Shown here: one piece after another, positions 35,401 through 43,561 of the stretch
Position numbering within the stretch: position 1 is the stretch's first letter
Layout: every line of letters begins with the position of its first letter
The notes under the pieces: generated by a model
What the model saw: the letters and a program-made list of their open reading frames with translations, nothing else
Databases searched by the model: none
What the model was told of the DNA's origin: nothing
Program-made: the position numbers and the translations under genes
Source: Symbiodinium natans
Lineage: Eukaryota > Sar > Dinophyceae > Suessiales > Symbiodiniaceae
Reading direction: 5' to 3'
Assembly: GCA_905221605.1 (NCBI GenBank)
Contig: CAJNDS010002213.1
Coordinates: 1,381,121 to 1,445,120, forward strand
DNA length: 64,000 nucleotides

Positions 35401-36637
35401 TCCCACCTTCTCCTTCTTTTTGGTCAGTCTCCTCGCCAGAAATTTGTATCGCTCCTTCCGGCGCCGTCTCCTGTCCAGCCACTTCATGCCCAGGAGGAAC
35501 TTGAGCGCTTTCAGGGACATTCACCTGTCCAGCAACACCTTGCCCAGGTAAAACCTCATCCGTGGAGCCCACCGCCAGCGAACCAACCATAACTGAGCCA
35601 TCCCTTGCTCTTTTTTGAGACTGTTCAGCTCGACGAGAAGGTTGTGATAGCGAAAAAACTTGAGAAGTCACTTCTTGGCGGGTCTCCCCCCGCGACGCTT
35701 TGTCGCGTTCTTTGCCAAGGTGAACCGATTTTTTCTGCCCGTCATTGGGGCCGGAAGAACCACCCATCGGAACATTGCCACGAATCGCAGTTCTCTGTGA
35801 ATCCCTTTCTTGCAAAAGGATTTCCCGCATGCGGTGCACAGCCTTGGTCTCTTCCTCGCTTGAATCGCTTGAGGAAGCGGCATAAGAAACCAAAGCCTCC
35901 GCCTGATCATCATCGTCCACCACATCTGCCCACGCTCTGCTGAACCGATACGACAACCCACCACGAGGCTTCAGTTCCAGTGGTTTTGGTTTCTCCACCA
36001 CTTCCGCCGGCTGCGCTCGTCGCTGTGAGCGAGAGCGTGGCACCTGTCGCACCTGTTTTTTGTCCAGCAAGGGCCTTCCCCTTTTCACAGGGTTTGATCT
36101 TGACCGATACTTTTTTGTTGGTGGATTCACCGGTGGCATTCCAACTCCCACCAACTTCAGCTTCTGTACGCACAGTGGAGACCTCTGCGCAAGCGTCCAA
36201 GCGTCACGGTACTTGACCTTATCAAAAAGCTCCCGATAGGAGCCTCTCGGCATCGTTTTTGCACCGGAGCCTTCAGCTTCACGCACCTGAGTGAGGGTTC
36301 GCACCGCCGCTCTTCCAGTCCCTTTGTTCCCAGAAGATTGTTGTACCCGTACAGATGCATCAGAAGGAACTGCCTTTTCCGGTCCTCCGGGTCGATATCG
36401 GATCTCACCCACCAATTGCAGAATTTTGCATGCGGTCACCTTGTTGATCCCTTTGTCAACCAAATCTTCCACAAAGATGAACTCTTGCAAGTCCGACACA
36501 TTGGTCACACCAAGGGTAATCATCACCTCACTTACATGAGGGGTATACACCCACAGGTGTTGGTTGCGAGCCATCCAATTTTCAATTGGCTCTTCTGGAT
36601 TGTGAAGCTGAGTGCTAGTAGATGCAGCCACCGAATT
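32444..36637 (-). CDS. 3' part of the retrotransposon CCCH polyprotein (frame broken by the inner transposon)
   Basis: 1397 codons then a stop. No ATG opens it. The frame is continuous back to the target duplication (Asn-Ser, then a GTG codon at 36631), and across the duplication it joins 57405-61040 in phase, so this is the C-terminal half of one protein and not a separate gene. Counting from the GTG: a SAM-like helical segment (about 37-75); basic and Ser-rich linkers; a conserved-looking central region (about 500-700) with no known fold to my eye; then three CCCH fingers at 984-1004, 1016-1035 and 1042-1061 (spacings C-x9-C-x5-C-x3-H and twice C-x8-C-x5-C-x3-H); and a Lys/Glu-rich tail. 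CCCH fingers usually bind single-stranded RNA. I see no catalytic motif. The role is probably Gag-like RNA packaging or capture of a host RNA-binding protein, which is inference. Confidence 0.85.
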   Translation of the reverse strand, partial: NSVAASTSTQLHNPEEPIENWMARNQHLWVYTPHVSEVMITLGVTNVSDLQEFIFVEDLVDKGINKVTACKILQLVGEIRYRPGGPEKAVPSDASVRVQQSSGNKGTGRAAVRTLTQVREAEGSGAKTMPRGSYRELFDKVKYRDAWTLAQRSPLCVQKLKLVGVGMPPVNPPTKKYRSRSNPVKRGRPLLDKKQVRQVPRSRSQRRAQPAEVVEKPKPLELKPRGGLSYRFSRAWADVVDDDDQAEALVSYAASSSDSSEEETKAVHRMREILLQERDSQRTAIRGNVPMGGSSGPNDGQKKSVHLGKERDKASRGETRQEVTSQVFSLSQPSRRAEQSQKRARDGSVMVGSLAVGSTDEVLPGQGVAGQVNVPESAQVPPGHEVAGQETAPEGAIQISGEETDQKEGEGGSNDLRGDDAKKLGGGLVRSDLQQLLVKGLLNRIYWKVAVGKLPVGQRDCQKGSNKMDRNLVISMSSEGASEQDENLALEDDADQSMGDGAMVVLVYDPRTLIQSPTTDWVMRRGLTDRSIWPAMAYTAQRICAEMVQVDELNAQLNTGRLLFERRDQGYYCDLHHSFHDNPCLPVVGNYPLSVMGALLSPGLEKEFRDTGKFGTAMEAIAYDWSRSPGMEVHVELMARVANLVAPFLRLGGQGTVVNSEFLWQHGRDQMMEFLQAATCADQLEVLWRRMDDDADEEVDPTGMVLEIPDQQGAVLDQGNNESLIPIEDAGGETLGDTGRDGKAPEVSPEEETSSGSSRLAGTRIFLWSVYSRVASNFSTQDRTTGKIFDSTKGYPGEGPNNGDNPSSKRNLPWISEDYLDEVVSKKMGRSSDMDGLEGSVPGSEGSLEKVEVENVTASKILMALWKKGYRAGYRRLCRLNVSGCKVGTMKRPIKRVQKIGTRKALMKKFNVFGSSQRGSGAGGKPIMKVVGPRPGFPAVLQASNTDSTWGEGSSSQAHGNVHVEQNRPMDRFEAERLEKRKKGFCYWFSKGKDRCKFGEDCKFIHSEDDVVLHSYWCKYYVAGRHCFAGKTCAFSHDATGVRCIQFAQSGKCRYGDRCVFEHGELLNERRPRSPRTPPRDGPRRSSGAKGGEEEVSPEQFDDGEEYSMTYDDDTKMSELLMEAISILSNGKPDLARAEADPLFKLLKFKGDADQMDREWVSWTDDMLSVLELHEVVKSYDVSLEEVEEWVNDLRIWFERANLEEEKDPKRGKKRSLERESSKDIPAEKEVVETSETDVIVEEEAKKVKKKRKPVVIEDPYTLLVPKPKKMPATIEKSGSSSNAAVSAGEKALKVRTKSIVGGKAKKREKSQSPKKGEVVVVKGPEEKDRPPDVDAQASTAVSAELGQSCQAIEDAKREGLVSSIQRGVQDPVLAVSDLEYILLQLHLKIANNRKKK

Positions 36638-36645
36638 CTTTTGTT
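36638..36645. other. Left copy of the 8-bp target duplication
   Basis: CTTTTGTT on +, identical to 57405-57412. An eight-base duplication is characteristic of hAT transposons, though a few other superfamilies also make one. Confidence 0.92.
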
Positions 36646-37150
36646 TTGAATGTTTTCAAGAAGGCCTGTGGGGGGGGCCCACTTAAAGGGTACGCAATAG
36701 TTCCATGCAATTGTTTTGCAATTGTTTTTAAATAGTTTTTCAATACTTTCCACTACGCAATAGTTTCCGCAATAGTTTTAGCAATAGTTTGAAAAAACAC
36801 AACTATTGCACGCAATTGTTTTGCAATAGTTTCCAAAAAAGCAAACTCTTGCACGCAATTGTTTTGCAATAGTTTCAAAAAAGCAAACTATTGCATGCAA
36901 TTGTTTTGCAATACTTTTGAAAACACCAAACTATTGCAGACAATTGTTTTTGCAAAGTTTTTTAAGACGAAACTACTGCAAACAATTTTTGGAAAATTTG
37001 CACCTTAACCAAAAACTATGCACAACACGCGTTTGACTATGTGTTTTGGTTTTTCAACAAGTGCCACATGGTTGCTTACAAGGTCTTGAACGTCATGACT
37101 TTTGCAAACAAGTAGGTTGTAAAACTGCGTACAGTTGTTGGACACATGGT
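36646..37150 (+). repeat. Left terminal inverted repeat with subterminal motif array
   Basis: Inverted match to 56925-57404. The outer 18 bases are identical. The next section holds at least six CAATTGTTTTGCAATAGTTT-like units between about 36690 and 36960. The inner part (36985-37150) pairs with 56925-57095, for example ACTATGCACAACAC and GGTTGCTTACAA, with roughly one difference per 10 bases. The outermost TTGAA..TTCAA is itself a small palindrome. Confidence 0.9.
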
Positions 37151-37575
37151 TTGGAACTCCCAAAATCGTGAGAATCTTTCATTTCATAGTTGTGTTCATT
37201 TGTACAGGAAAATGTTCAATCGTTTCCATTGTCTTGGTTGGCAGGCTTTGCGACTTTGTCGTCCCCTCACGGTTCCAAACCCTAAACCCAAAACCCTAAA
37301 CCGAAACGCCTATTAGTCCCTATTAGCCATTAGCCACTAGGCCTAAACCGTACCCTTTAGCCTAAACCCTAACCGGCCCTTAACCTTAAACTTTAAACTT
37401 TAAACCACTTAAACCCTAAACCCTAAACTAATGTGTAATGACTGTAATGTCAACATGAGTAGCATGAGTCATCAGCAAGCACATGGTGCGATAGTGATTG
37501 ATAGTGAGCGTAGCAGCATAGTATGGCATTAGCTCGACTTGGCTCGAGACTGAGCTGCAGCTTCGTACAATATTG
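37151..37575 (+). other. Transposase 5' flank, with telomere-like units
   Basis: Non-coding, about 425 bp. CCCTAAA-type units (37280-37430) lie within it, so telomere-like sequence occurs inside the transposon as well as in the flanks. No promoter motif I would defend. Confidence 0.5.
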
Positions 37576-38893
37576 ATGGATCTTGAGGACTTAGCAGGCA
37601 TTATTCTGCAGCACGCAGGAGATGTTGCTGTGAACCCTGTTCCTGGGCATGCAAATTTGCAGCAGCCTGGCAGGGTCCGAAGGGGGGGCAGGGGCAGAGG
37701 CCGAGGCCACAGGCCCGGCAGAGGCCATGGGCCAGGTTTAGGCAGAGGCAGAGGCCATGGGCCAGGTCGGAGGCTTGGGCGGGGCGGTCGCATGAATTTC
37801 AGGCAGGCCAACACTTCCAGGGCAAGGACGAAAGCCGTAAACAAAAGGTATTTGAAGGCTAGGAGGACTCAAAGTCGTGTGCAGGCAACCAACGTCAATT
37901 CATCCGGGCGTTGCCGAACGGCCGACCATTTGCTCCCAATGAGTTCCGAAGAGAAAAGGTTAAAAGTTAGTGGGAAAGGTTCCTGGAAGGTCTGGACGCC
38001 TGAGGCGGTGTTGCGTGCAGCTTTTTCTCAGCCTTCGGCAGCACTGCGACAAGTCGCAGCAGAAATCGATGGCGCGAGTCCATCGCAAGTCCAGGCCTGT
38101 CGGCGCCTTGTGTCCCAAGTCATTTTGAAGGAACAGGACAAGGGTTTGGCGCAGCTGAAAGGTCAAGCTCGGGCCCTGGCAATAGAAGGAATCAAGCCTG
38201 CCTTCTGGATTCTGAACTTAATGTTTGATGAGACCGAACTTGAAGTTAACCTGGATAAGGAAGGGCCAGGGGCTTGGTCAATTTTGGCTTCCCATTCGCA
38301 GTTGACCGTTAGCTTTCCAGGTGAGCACCCTGAGGTTCGTGATTTCGATTTTATCCGCCTTCCACAAGCGCTGCCCCGCAAGACTGCCTCCTGCATGTGG
38401 TCAGCGTTGTCCCTAGAGACAGGTGGTCTTGGACCGGGTAATCTTTTCACGCAGGCAGAGTACCCTTGTGTGTTGGTCACATGTGATCAAGCAACAGCCA
38501 ACATAAAACTTCTAAAGAGCTTGCACGCCAGTCTGCCCAAGAATTGTTTCTTGTTGCCCATGCTGTGTGCCCAACACCGCAACGGCAATGTTGTGGAGCA
38601 AGTAACAAAGCTGTTGGGCATTTTGCCAGGTTCTTATTGCCTAGCAAAGACCACCAGCAAAGGCAAACTCTTCAGCGACCTGAAGAAAGCAGTGAAGCGT
38701 CAGCTGAGCCAAGACTTGCTTATCGAAAAGCAAACCCCCCAGGACTTGAACAAGAATGGGCTGAAGCTCGCAAACATGCAACAAAAACTTTGGAACTGTT
38801 GCTGGAAGGTTTGGCAGATGAGAATCCTGGCTTGCGTCCTGGGAGCTCAGCTCTCATCAAGAAGTTTGTGGAGTTCTTCAACGGCCCGTGGTC
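37576..38893 (+). CDS. hAT-like transposase, N-terminal exon (frameshifted)
   Basis: Starts at the ATG at 37576, because the codon before it is TTG. Order of parts: a Gly/Arg-rich tract (residues about 30-75), a helical DNA-binding-like stretch, then an RNase H-like core with an acidic FDET segment, CDQATANIK (compare the hAT second catalytic Asp region) and CAQHRNGNVV (compare the hAT C-x2-H motif). No BED zinc finger is seen. Near 38735-38741, in a C6 run, the sensible frame moves from frame 1 to frame 3. The frame-3 continuation is helix-rich and ends NGPWSG at the exon boundary; the frame-1 continuation is not protein-like. The frameshift is either decay or a homopolymer sequencing error. 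The exon joins 43562 across a 4668-bp intron. Confidence 0.72.
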
Positions 38894-39285
38894 AGGACCG
38901 ACTGCTGCATAGAAAGTTAAGCCGCCAGCCGCAAGCCTGTTAAGCTATAAGGCTATAAGCTGTTAGTTGTAAGCCTCAAGCCGACTGAAGCCCTTCTGCA
39001 ATGCGCAGCTGGTCACTTTCCTTCTTGTTGTATCACTTCAACCTGGGTCCTTAGGGCTTTGGGCTTTGGGCTTTGGGACCTTGGGCTTGGGCGGTTGGGG
39101 ATTTTTGACTTTTGCATTTTGGGACCAGCGTGTTGTTGCAGCTCGCTTTTGAAGCTTCTGACGTTGTCGCAGCTTGGGCTCGTGGAGAGTTTTGGCCAAG
39201 TTTTGGCCCTTGAAGCCCTAAAGCCTTAAAGCCGTAAAGACTTTGTGTGTCTTTGTGACTTTGTGTTGTCTTCATTTGTGGCAAC

Positions 39286-39590
39286 ATGGCAGCCAAGCGG
39301 CGTTCAGATGTGACTTGGCGGCACCCTTTGCTCGACTTGAATGACGAGGACACCTTTGCCTATGTGAAAAGGGAGGGCCTGTGGGCCATGTGGGATTCCT
39401 GCGATCAGCGAAGGCAGGCATCCTCAGGCCTTTGGCCGGGTCCACAGCAAACGCCAGCTGAAGTGAAGGCAGCCGTGAAGACCTTGGCCAGCAAGTTGGT
39501 CTCCGACCAGTATGGCGGCGTGGACACAGTGCTTCGCAAGGGACGCTTACAACTCAAGGCTCGCTCCTCAAAGTTTCAAAATCCCTACCT
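39286..39590 (+). CDS. Possible first exon of the intron-nested gene
   Basis: An ATG-started frame with balanced composition (about 100 codons before it runs into repeat-like sequence). Trp/Asp-rich start and a helical end (AAVKTLASKLVSD). I do not recognise a family. The exon end is not determined; the frame stays open to 39630 but the last codons look intronic. It is placed with the following exons because all share strand and composition and lie between the same AGGACCG repeats. Confidence 0.4.
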
Positions 39591-39811
39591 ACTCATAAGC
39601 CATAAGCCTTCAAACCTAGGCCAAACGTAGCACACTTAAAGTGTAGCAAGCCTAAGCCGAACGTAGCGCACTTAAAGACACTGAAAGACTTAAAGCGTAG
39701 TTTGAGCCATCATGAACAGTCATGAAGACTAAGAAGTAGGCCATAGATCTTAAAATCATCTTAGCAGATCCTCTAGACTATACGACTACACTGTACTACT
39801 ATTATTCACGA

Positions 39812-39975
39812 TTTAGGGTTTAGGGTTTAGGGTTTAGGCTTTAGGCTTTAGGCTAGGGTTTAGGGTTTAGGGTTCTGGGTTCTGGGTTTAGGGTTTAGGG
39901 TTTAGGGTTTAGGATTTAGGGTTTAGGGTTTAGGGTTTAGGCTTGAGGGTTTAGGGTTTAGGGTTTAGGGTTTGA
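39812..39975 (+). repeat. Telomere-like array inside the transposon
   Basis: Some 22 TTTAGGG, TTTAGGC and TCTGGG units fill what appears to be an intron just before the phosphatase-like exon. The array ends directly at the exon boundary (GAAGCAG/GCATCC), so telomere-like DNA serves as intron sequence here. Confidence 0.88.
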
Positions 39976-39978
39976 AGC

Positions 39979-40587
39979 AGGCATCCCATGCACGTCGTCC
40001 TGGACACGGGCAACGGCTCGAAGCTATGGTTGGGCGGCAGTGTCTCTGTCGACCCGCACCGGCTGGTGGAGAACGGCGTCACTGTGGTTTGGCCTGCGGC
40101 CTCGAACGTGCAGGTTCCAGACACAGTCTCAGTGAAGATCTTGAAGACGCTCGATGGGACTGGAGTTGTGAATGGAAGGCCGTCTTTTGAGCAGGTGTTG
40201 GGGCAAGTGGACGAGGTAGTCACCTTGCTTATGCAGGGCCACAGCGTCCTGATAGCCTGCCACAATGGAGCTCACAGGTCTGCGACCTTGTCAGCTCTGG
40301 TGTTGTTGAGGCTTACAGCCGCGTCCGCTCAGGAGGTTTCCGACTACCTCTCCTCGCTCCGCAACATAGTCGACCTCCAATCGCGTGCCCCCTCGAACCA
40401 CCATCGCAGGATGAACGTCAAGCCCATGGACTACCTCGAGTCGCACGTCGTGTCTCAGCTCGGCGACATGGTCGGGAAGGAACATGAGATCATTGTGGCG
40501 TCGCGCTGGGCCAACGCTGCTCTGTTTTTGCCCAGGATTGTTTTTCTGTCTAAGGTTTGTGACGATTTGTGCAATGTTGCTTACTGA
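39979..40587 (+). CDS. Cys-based phosphatase-like (DUSP/PTP-fold) exon
   Basis: The frame contains SVLIACHNGAHRSATLSAL, a match to the Cys-x5-Arg-Ser phosphate-binding loop of dual-specificity and tyrosine phosphatases: hydrophobic strand, Cys, five residues, Arg-Ser, helix. An Asp-containing segment upstream (LKTLDGTGVVNGRP) could supply the general acid, but I cannot be certain. The usual His before Cys is Ala here. Activity on phosphoprotein is inference. The stop at 40587 follows sequence that no longer looks coding, so the true exon probably ends earlier (near 40540) and splices on to 40.7 kb. Confidence 0.5.
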   Translation, partial: RHPMHVVLDTGNGSKLWLGGSVSVDPHRLVENGVTVVWPAASNVQVPDTVSVKILKTLDGTGVVNGRPSFEQVLGQVDEVVTLLMQGHSVLIACHNGAHRSATLSALVLLRLTAASAQEVSDYLSSLRNIVDLQSRAPSNHHRRMNVKPMDYLESHVVSQLGDMVGKEHEIIVASRWANAALFLPRIVFLSKVCDDLCNVAY

Positions 40588-40699
40588 GTCATTAGCCATT
40601 AGGAATGAGAAATCAAACATGAACCCTAAGAAATAAGTAACAAGTAGCAAGAGACTAACCGAAGCCTGCACAATGAACAACAGCTGACAGCAAGTACTT

Positions 40700-41398
40700 G
40701 TGAGTTTTCTGATATCACATCTTGTTGCCAAGGACATTGTCACTCCCCAGTCTTTCCGCCAGTTGGCTTTGCAGCTGGGTTTCGTCCCGGGCCAGAAGCC
40801 GTTCCAGCCTTTGTGCCCCCCGCCACTCCAGTCCGAGTCCCAGAAGCGCCCAGCTCGACCCGCTTTGCCTTCTGTACCTCGTGGTCTGGCGCGAGAGGTT
40901 GTGGACAGCTGGCCTGTGCCAAAGGCTCGGCATTCCAGCGACTCTGCCTCGGGGGCCTCAGGCCAGGTTGCGTCCTCGGCTGCTTCCGGCCAGGTCGACG
41001 TGGACTTGGAGAACATGCAGACCGACCATTCATTCAATGTGGTGTCAGATGTCGAGATTGTGGCGCCAGCAACAGACGCTGAACTGGAGGAGGCCCAGAC
41101 TGAGGAGCCTGAAGGCGCAGGCGAGACAACGGCAGCCGAGTTTGAGATGGTTGATCAGACTCCGTCGCAGTGGCCTCCTGAGTCTCCGCCGTTGACGCCA
41201 AGGGTCGAGTGGTCGCCTGAGGATTTCGAGCGCCTCAACACTGTGATTTCCGACCTCAGCGCCCTCAACCAGCAACTTCTGGTCTTCACTCCTGCAGACC
41301 CAGAGCAGGGAGAAGAAGGCGCGGCCGACGATGCGGCTGATTCCGCCTTGGGCGAGGTCGATGATGCCCAGATGGCGGCTGCCGCAAGCAGCTTGGAG
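40700..41398 (+). CDS. Acidic Pro/Ser-rich exon of the nested gene
   Basis: A long low-complexity frame with an ordered N-terminal helix (QSFRQLALQLGFVPGQKP), then an acidic region rich in E, D, P and S. The peptide ASGQV occurs twice here and again in the next exon, encoded each time by GCCTCNGGCCAGGT or TTCCGGCCAGGT. The start codon position is GTG, so this is an internal exon. Product unknown; probably a linker between the phosphatase-like and ankyrin parts. Confidence 0.45.
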
Positions 41399-41469
41399 AG
41401 TATGCATCATTGTTTTTATTGTTTTTGGCGGTTTTTGGCTTTTGGTTTCCTGGCGCAGTGTTTTTAACT

Positions 41470-41640
41470 ATATAAATACATTTATGAATGTATATTATAT
41501 TTATATACACATAATATATTATGTATATATGTATATTATATATGTATATATATTGATATATATATATATACATATAAATATATACATAAATACATATATA
41601 CATATATATATATAATTATATATTTCTGTGTAGAATATAG
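41470..41640. repeat. AT-rich microsatellite, intronic
   Basis: TATATA/TACATA runs over about 170 bp between two coding-like segments. Probably an intron. Confidence 0.85.
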
Positions 41641-41684
41641 TGTGTTCAAACTTAGAACTTCGAACTTATAGACCCAACTTGTCT

Positions 41685-42367
41685 TTAGCAAGCGGTCCGG
41701 ACAGTGACGCTAGCGAGCAGAAGGCCGAGCCTGGGGCTCATGATGACGACCTGAAGTCAGAAGTTGACTATGACCCAGACGAACCTGAGCAAGAGGTCAC
41801 TGAGGCGGCCTCTGGCCAGGTCAACGTCAATGACAGCAATGACAGCGAGAGGCAGAACCTTGAGAAAGCAGTGCAGGACCTCAGGAACCAGAACAACTCT
41901 GAGGCCAACGAGTCTTTGACAAGACTCTATGAGCTCCTGGAGAACCAGAGGCTTTCGCAGCAGGCACTGCTTTCCAAGCTGACCAGCCAGGCTGATGAGA
42001 AGGCCGCCAAGGACAACATTTGGGCAGCCATGCTGAGTCGTAACATTGAGACCCTGGGACCTCTTCTTGAGCAGACGTCAGCTAGCGCCCTAGTGTCAAT
42101 GAGAGACCAAGAGAACGGCTTCACTGTCCTGCATCACATCACCCGCTTGGGCCTTGGGCCAGCGTTGGAGTTCGTCCTGAACAAGGCGCCGGTCCTGGCA
42201 GATGCGGTCTCTGCGCCCATGGGGCGGGCTGGAAACTGGACAGCTTTGATGGTGTTGGTGGACACCCCATTTGGGTCCATTGGCGGTCCGGACTACGCGT
42301 ACAAGATGCTCACGCTCCTCTTGGCTTACATGAGCTCGACAGCCATCCAGTCACTTGGCGACCAGTT
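41685..42367 (+). CDS. Coiled-coil and ankyrin-like exon
   Basis: Begins after AAG near 41685. An acidic start is followed by a coiled-coil-like stretch (LEKAVQDLRNQNN to LTSQADEKAAKDN), then ankyrin-like helices: FTVLHHITRLGLGPALEFVL and WTALMVLVDTPFG. The ankyrin consensus is loose (TVLH in place of TPLH). It continues into the next exon, which has a better repeat. Product and partner unknown. Confidence 0.5.
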
Positions 42368-42539
42368 AAATTTGCAGATTTTTATTCCATGAATTTTATG
42401 AGTTTTTTTATGTGTTAAGGCCTGTAGTCTCCTTAAAACTTAAAGCCGAACCCTAAACAGTAAGCCGAAACCCTAAACCCTATAAACCCTAGGCCTTAAA
42501 CCCTAAACCCTGACCCTAAACCGCCTAAACGTTGCCAAC

Positions 42540-42859
42540 CCAGGACCAGGGCTATGAGCGGATCCACTGCGCTGCACATCGCTGCCAGTCGAGGCCAGCT
42601 CCGCTTTGTCAAGAAGATGTGCTGGTCCCTCTACCACAAGCTGGGCGGGTCGAGCACAGACCCACGTAGCCACCAAAGCGCTGTGGCTTTCCACATGGTT
42701 CGTGACCTCTTGAATTCGTCAGGTGGCAAGAGGGGCCAAGGAGTGGTGGACATGGCTTTGGGCGCCAATGTGGAGACCGCCATGTACCTCAAGAACCACT
42801 GGAACGCAGTGGAGCAGGTGCCGGCCCCAGCCAGGCGCCCAGGGCCTGGCTATTGGTGA
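42540..42859 (+). CDS. C-terminal ankyrin exon
   Basis: GSTALHIAASRGQLRFVKKM is a clear ankyrin motif (TALHIAA..G....V). A second weaker unit (KRGQGVVDMALGANVETAMYL) follows and the frame ends in TGA at 42859. The preceding intron holds CCCTAAA units (42460-42530). Ankyrin repeats bind proteins. The sequence following the stop is full of GGC-TTT-AGCC palindromes. Confidence 0.55.
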
Positions 42860-43561
42860 AAGTCGGCTTTCAGCCAGGTTGCTGGGGCCGGCGGCTTTTA
42901 GCCAGGATACTGGCGCTGGCTAAAGGCCAAAGCCCAGGAAAGGCTGTAAAGTCTGTAAAGTAAAGAGGGCTTTAAGCCAGGTGCATCAAGGTCAGTTCGT
43001 CATTGGCTTTTTTGCACCCACTTTTGAGCCCCTGCTTTTGTCCAAGACCAAGGTCCAAGGTTTTGAACCTATAGTGCAGTGCTTCAAATTTCAAAGAGCT
43101 AATCGCTAATGTGTGCAGTCTTTGGGAGTCCTTGATCCTTGGTCTTGGTCTTGGACCGCGTCTTCCCCGTAGGCTCACAGTGTTCGACGCCTGCCGCTTT
43201 TCTTCGACACTGAAGCCACTGAAGCCGCCCAGAAGAAAAAGTGTCCCTGAGCTGAGCCCTGTGTAGGTTGCTCTTCTGTTCCTGTTAGACCTCAGCCCCT
43301 TTTCCAAAGACCGTAGTGGCAATAGACAATAGAGAGTGCAGCACAATGAAGACGTGAGAATCCCTGGTGCAATAGAAGGGCAAGTGTAGCGCAAGCCTGT
43401 GTAACTTGGTCCCCCCAGCACCCAGCCTCGAGCCCCCCAAACAATGCAGCCCAACATCAGCAGCTGTTGGCCCTAAATCTTCCGTCTTTAGGGTTTTTTG
43501 TTTAGGGCCTAGGGCCTCGTTTAGGTTCACTGAACCCTCTGCCTGGCTTTGCCCCGCCTGC

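Larger units (their letters stand above)
38894..43561 (+). other. 4.67-kb intron of the transposase, holding another gene
   Basis: The exon edges share AGGACCG (38894-38900 and 43562-43568). Splicing within it joins TGG-TCA-GGA-CCG in phase, and 4668 is divisible by three. The donor would be AG/GACCGA, a GA donor; non-GT donors and direct repeats at splice sites are known for dinoflagellate introns. Alternatively this is an insertion with a 7-bp target duplication. The stretch 38901-39285 holds no gene, and 42860-43561 only short frames. Confidence 0.6.

Noticed and set aside
36629..36631. GTG as a genuine start codon of the 1395-codon minus frame
   Set aside because: The frame is open upstream to the duplication and joins the other half in phase; the start is at 61040.
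32623..36649. Plus-strand open frames of 60-215 codons
   Set aside because: Antisense shadows of the retrotransposon frame.
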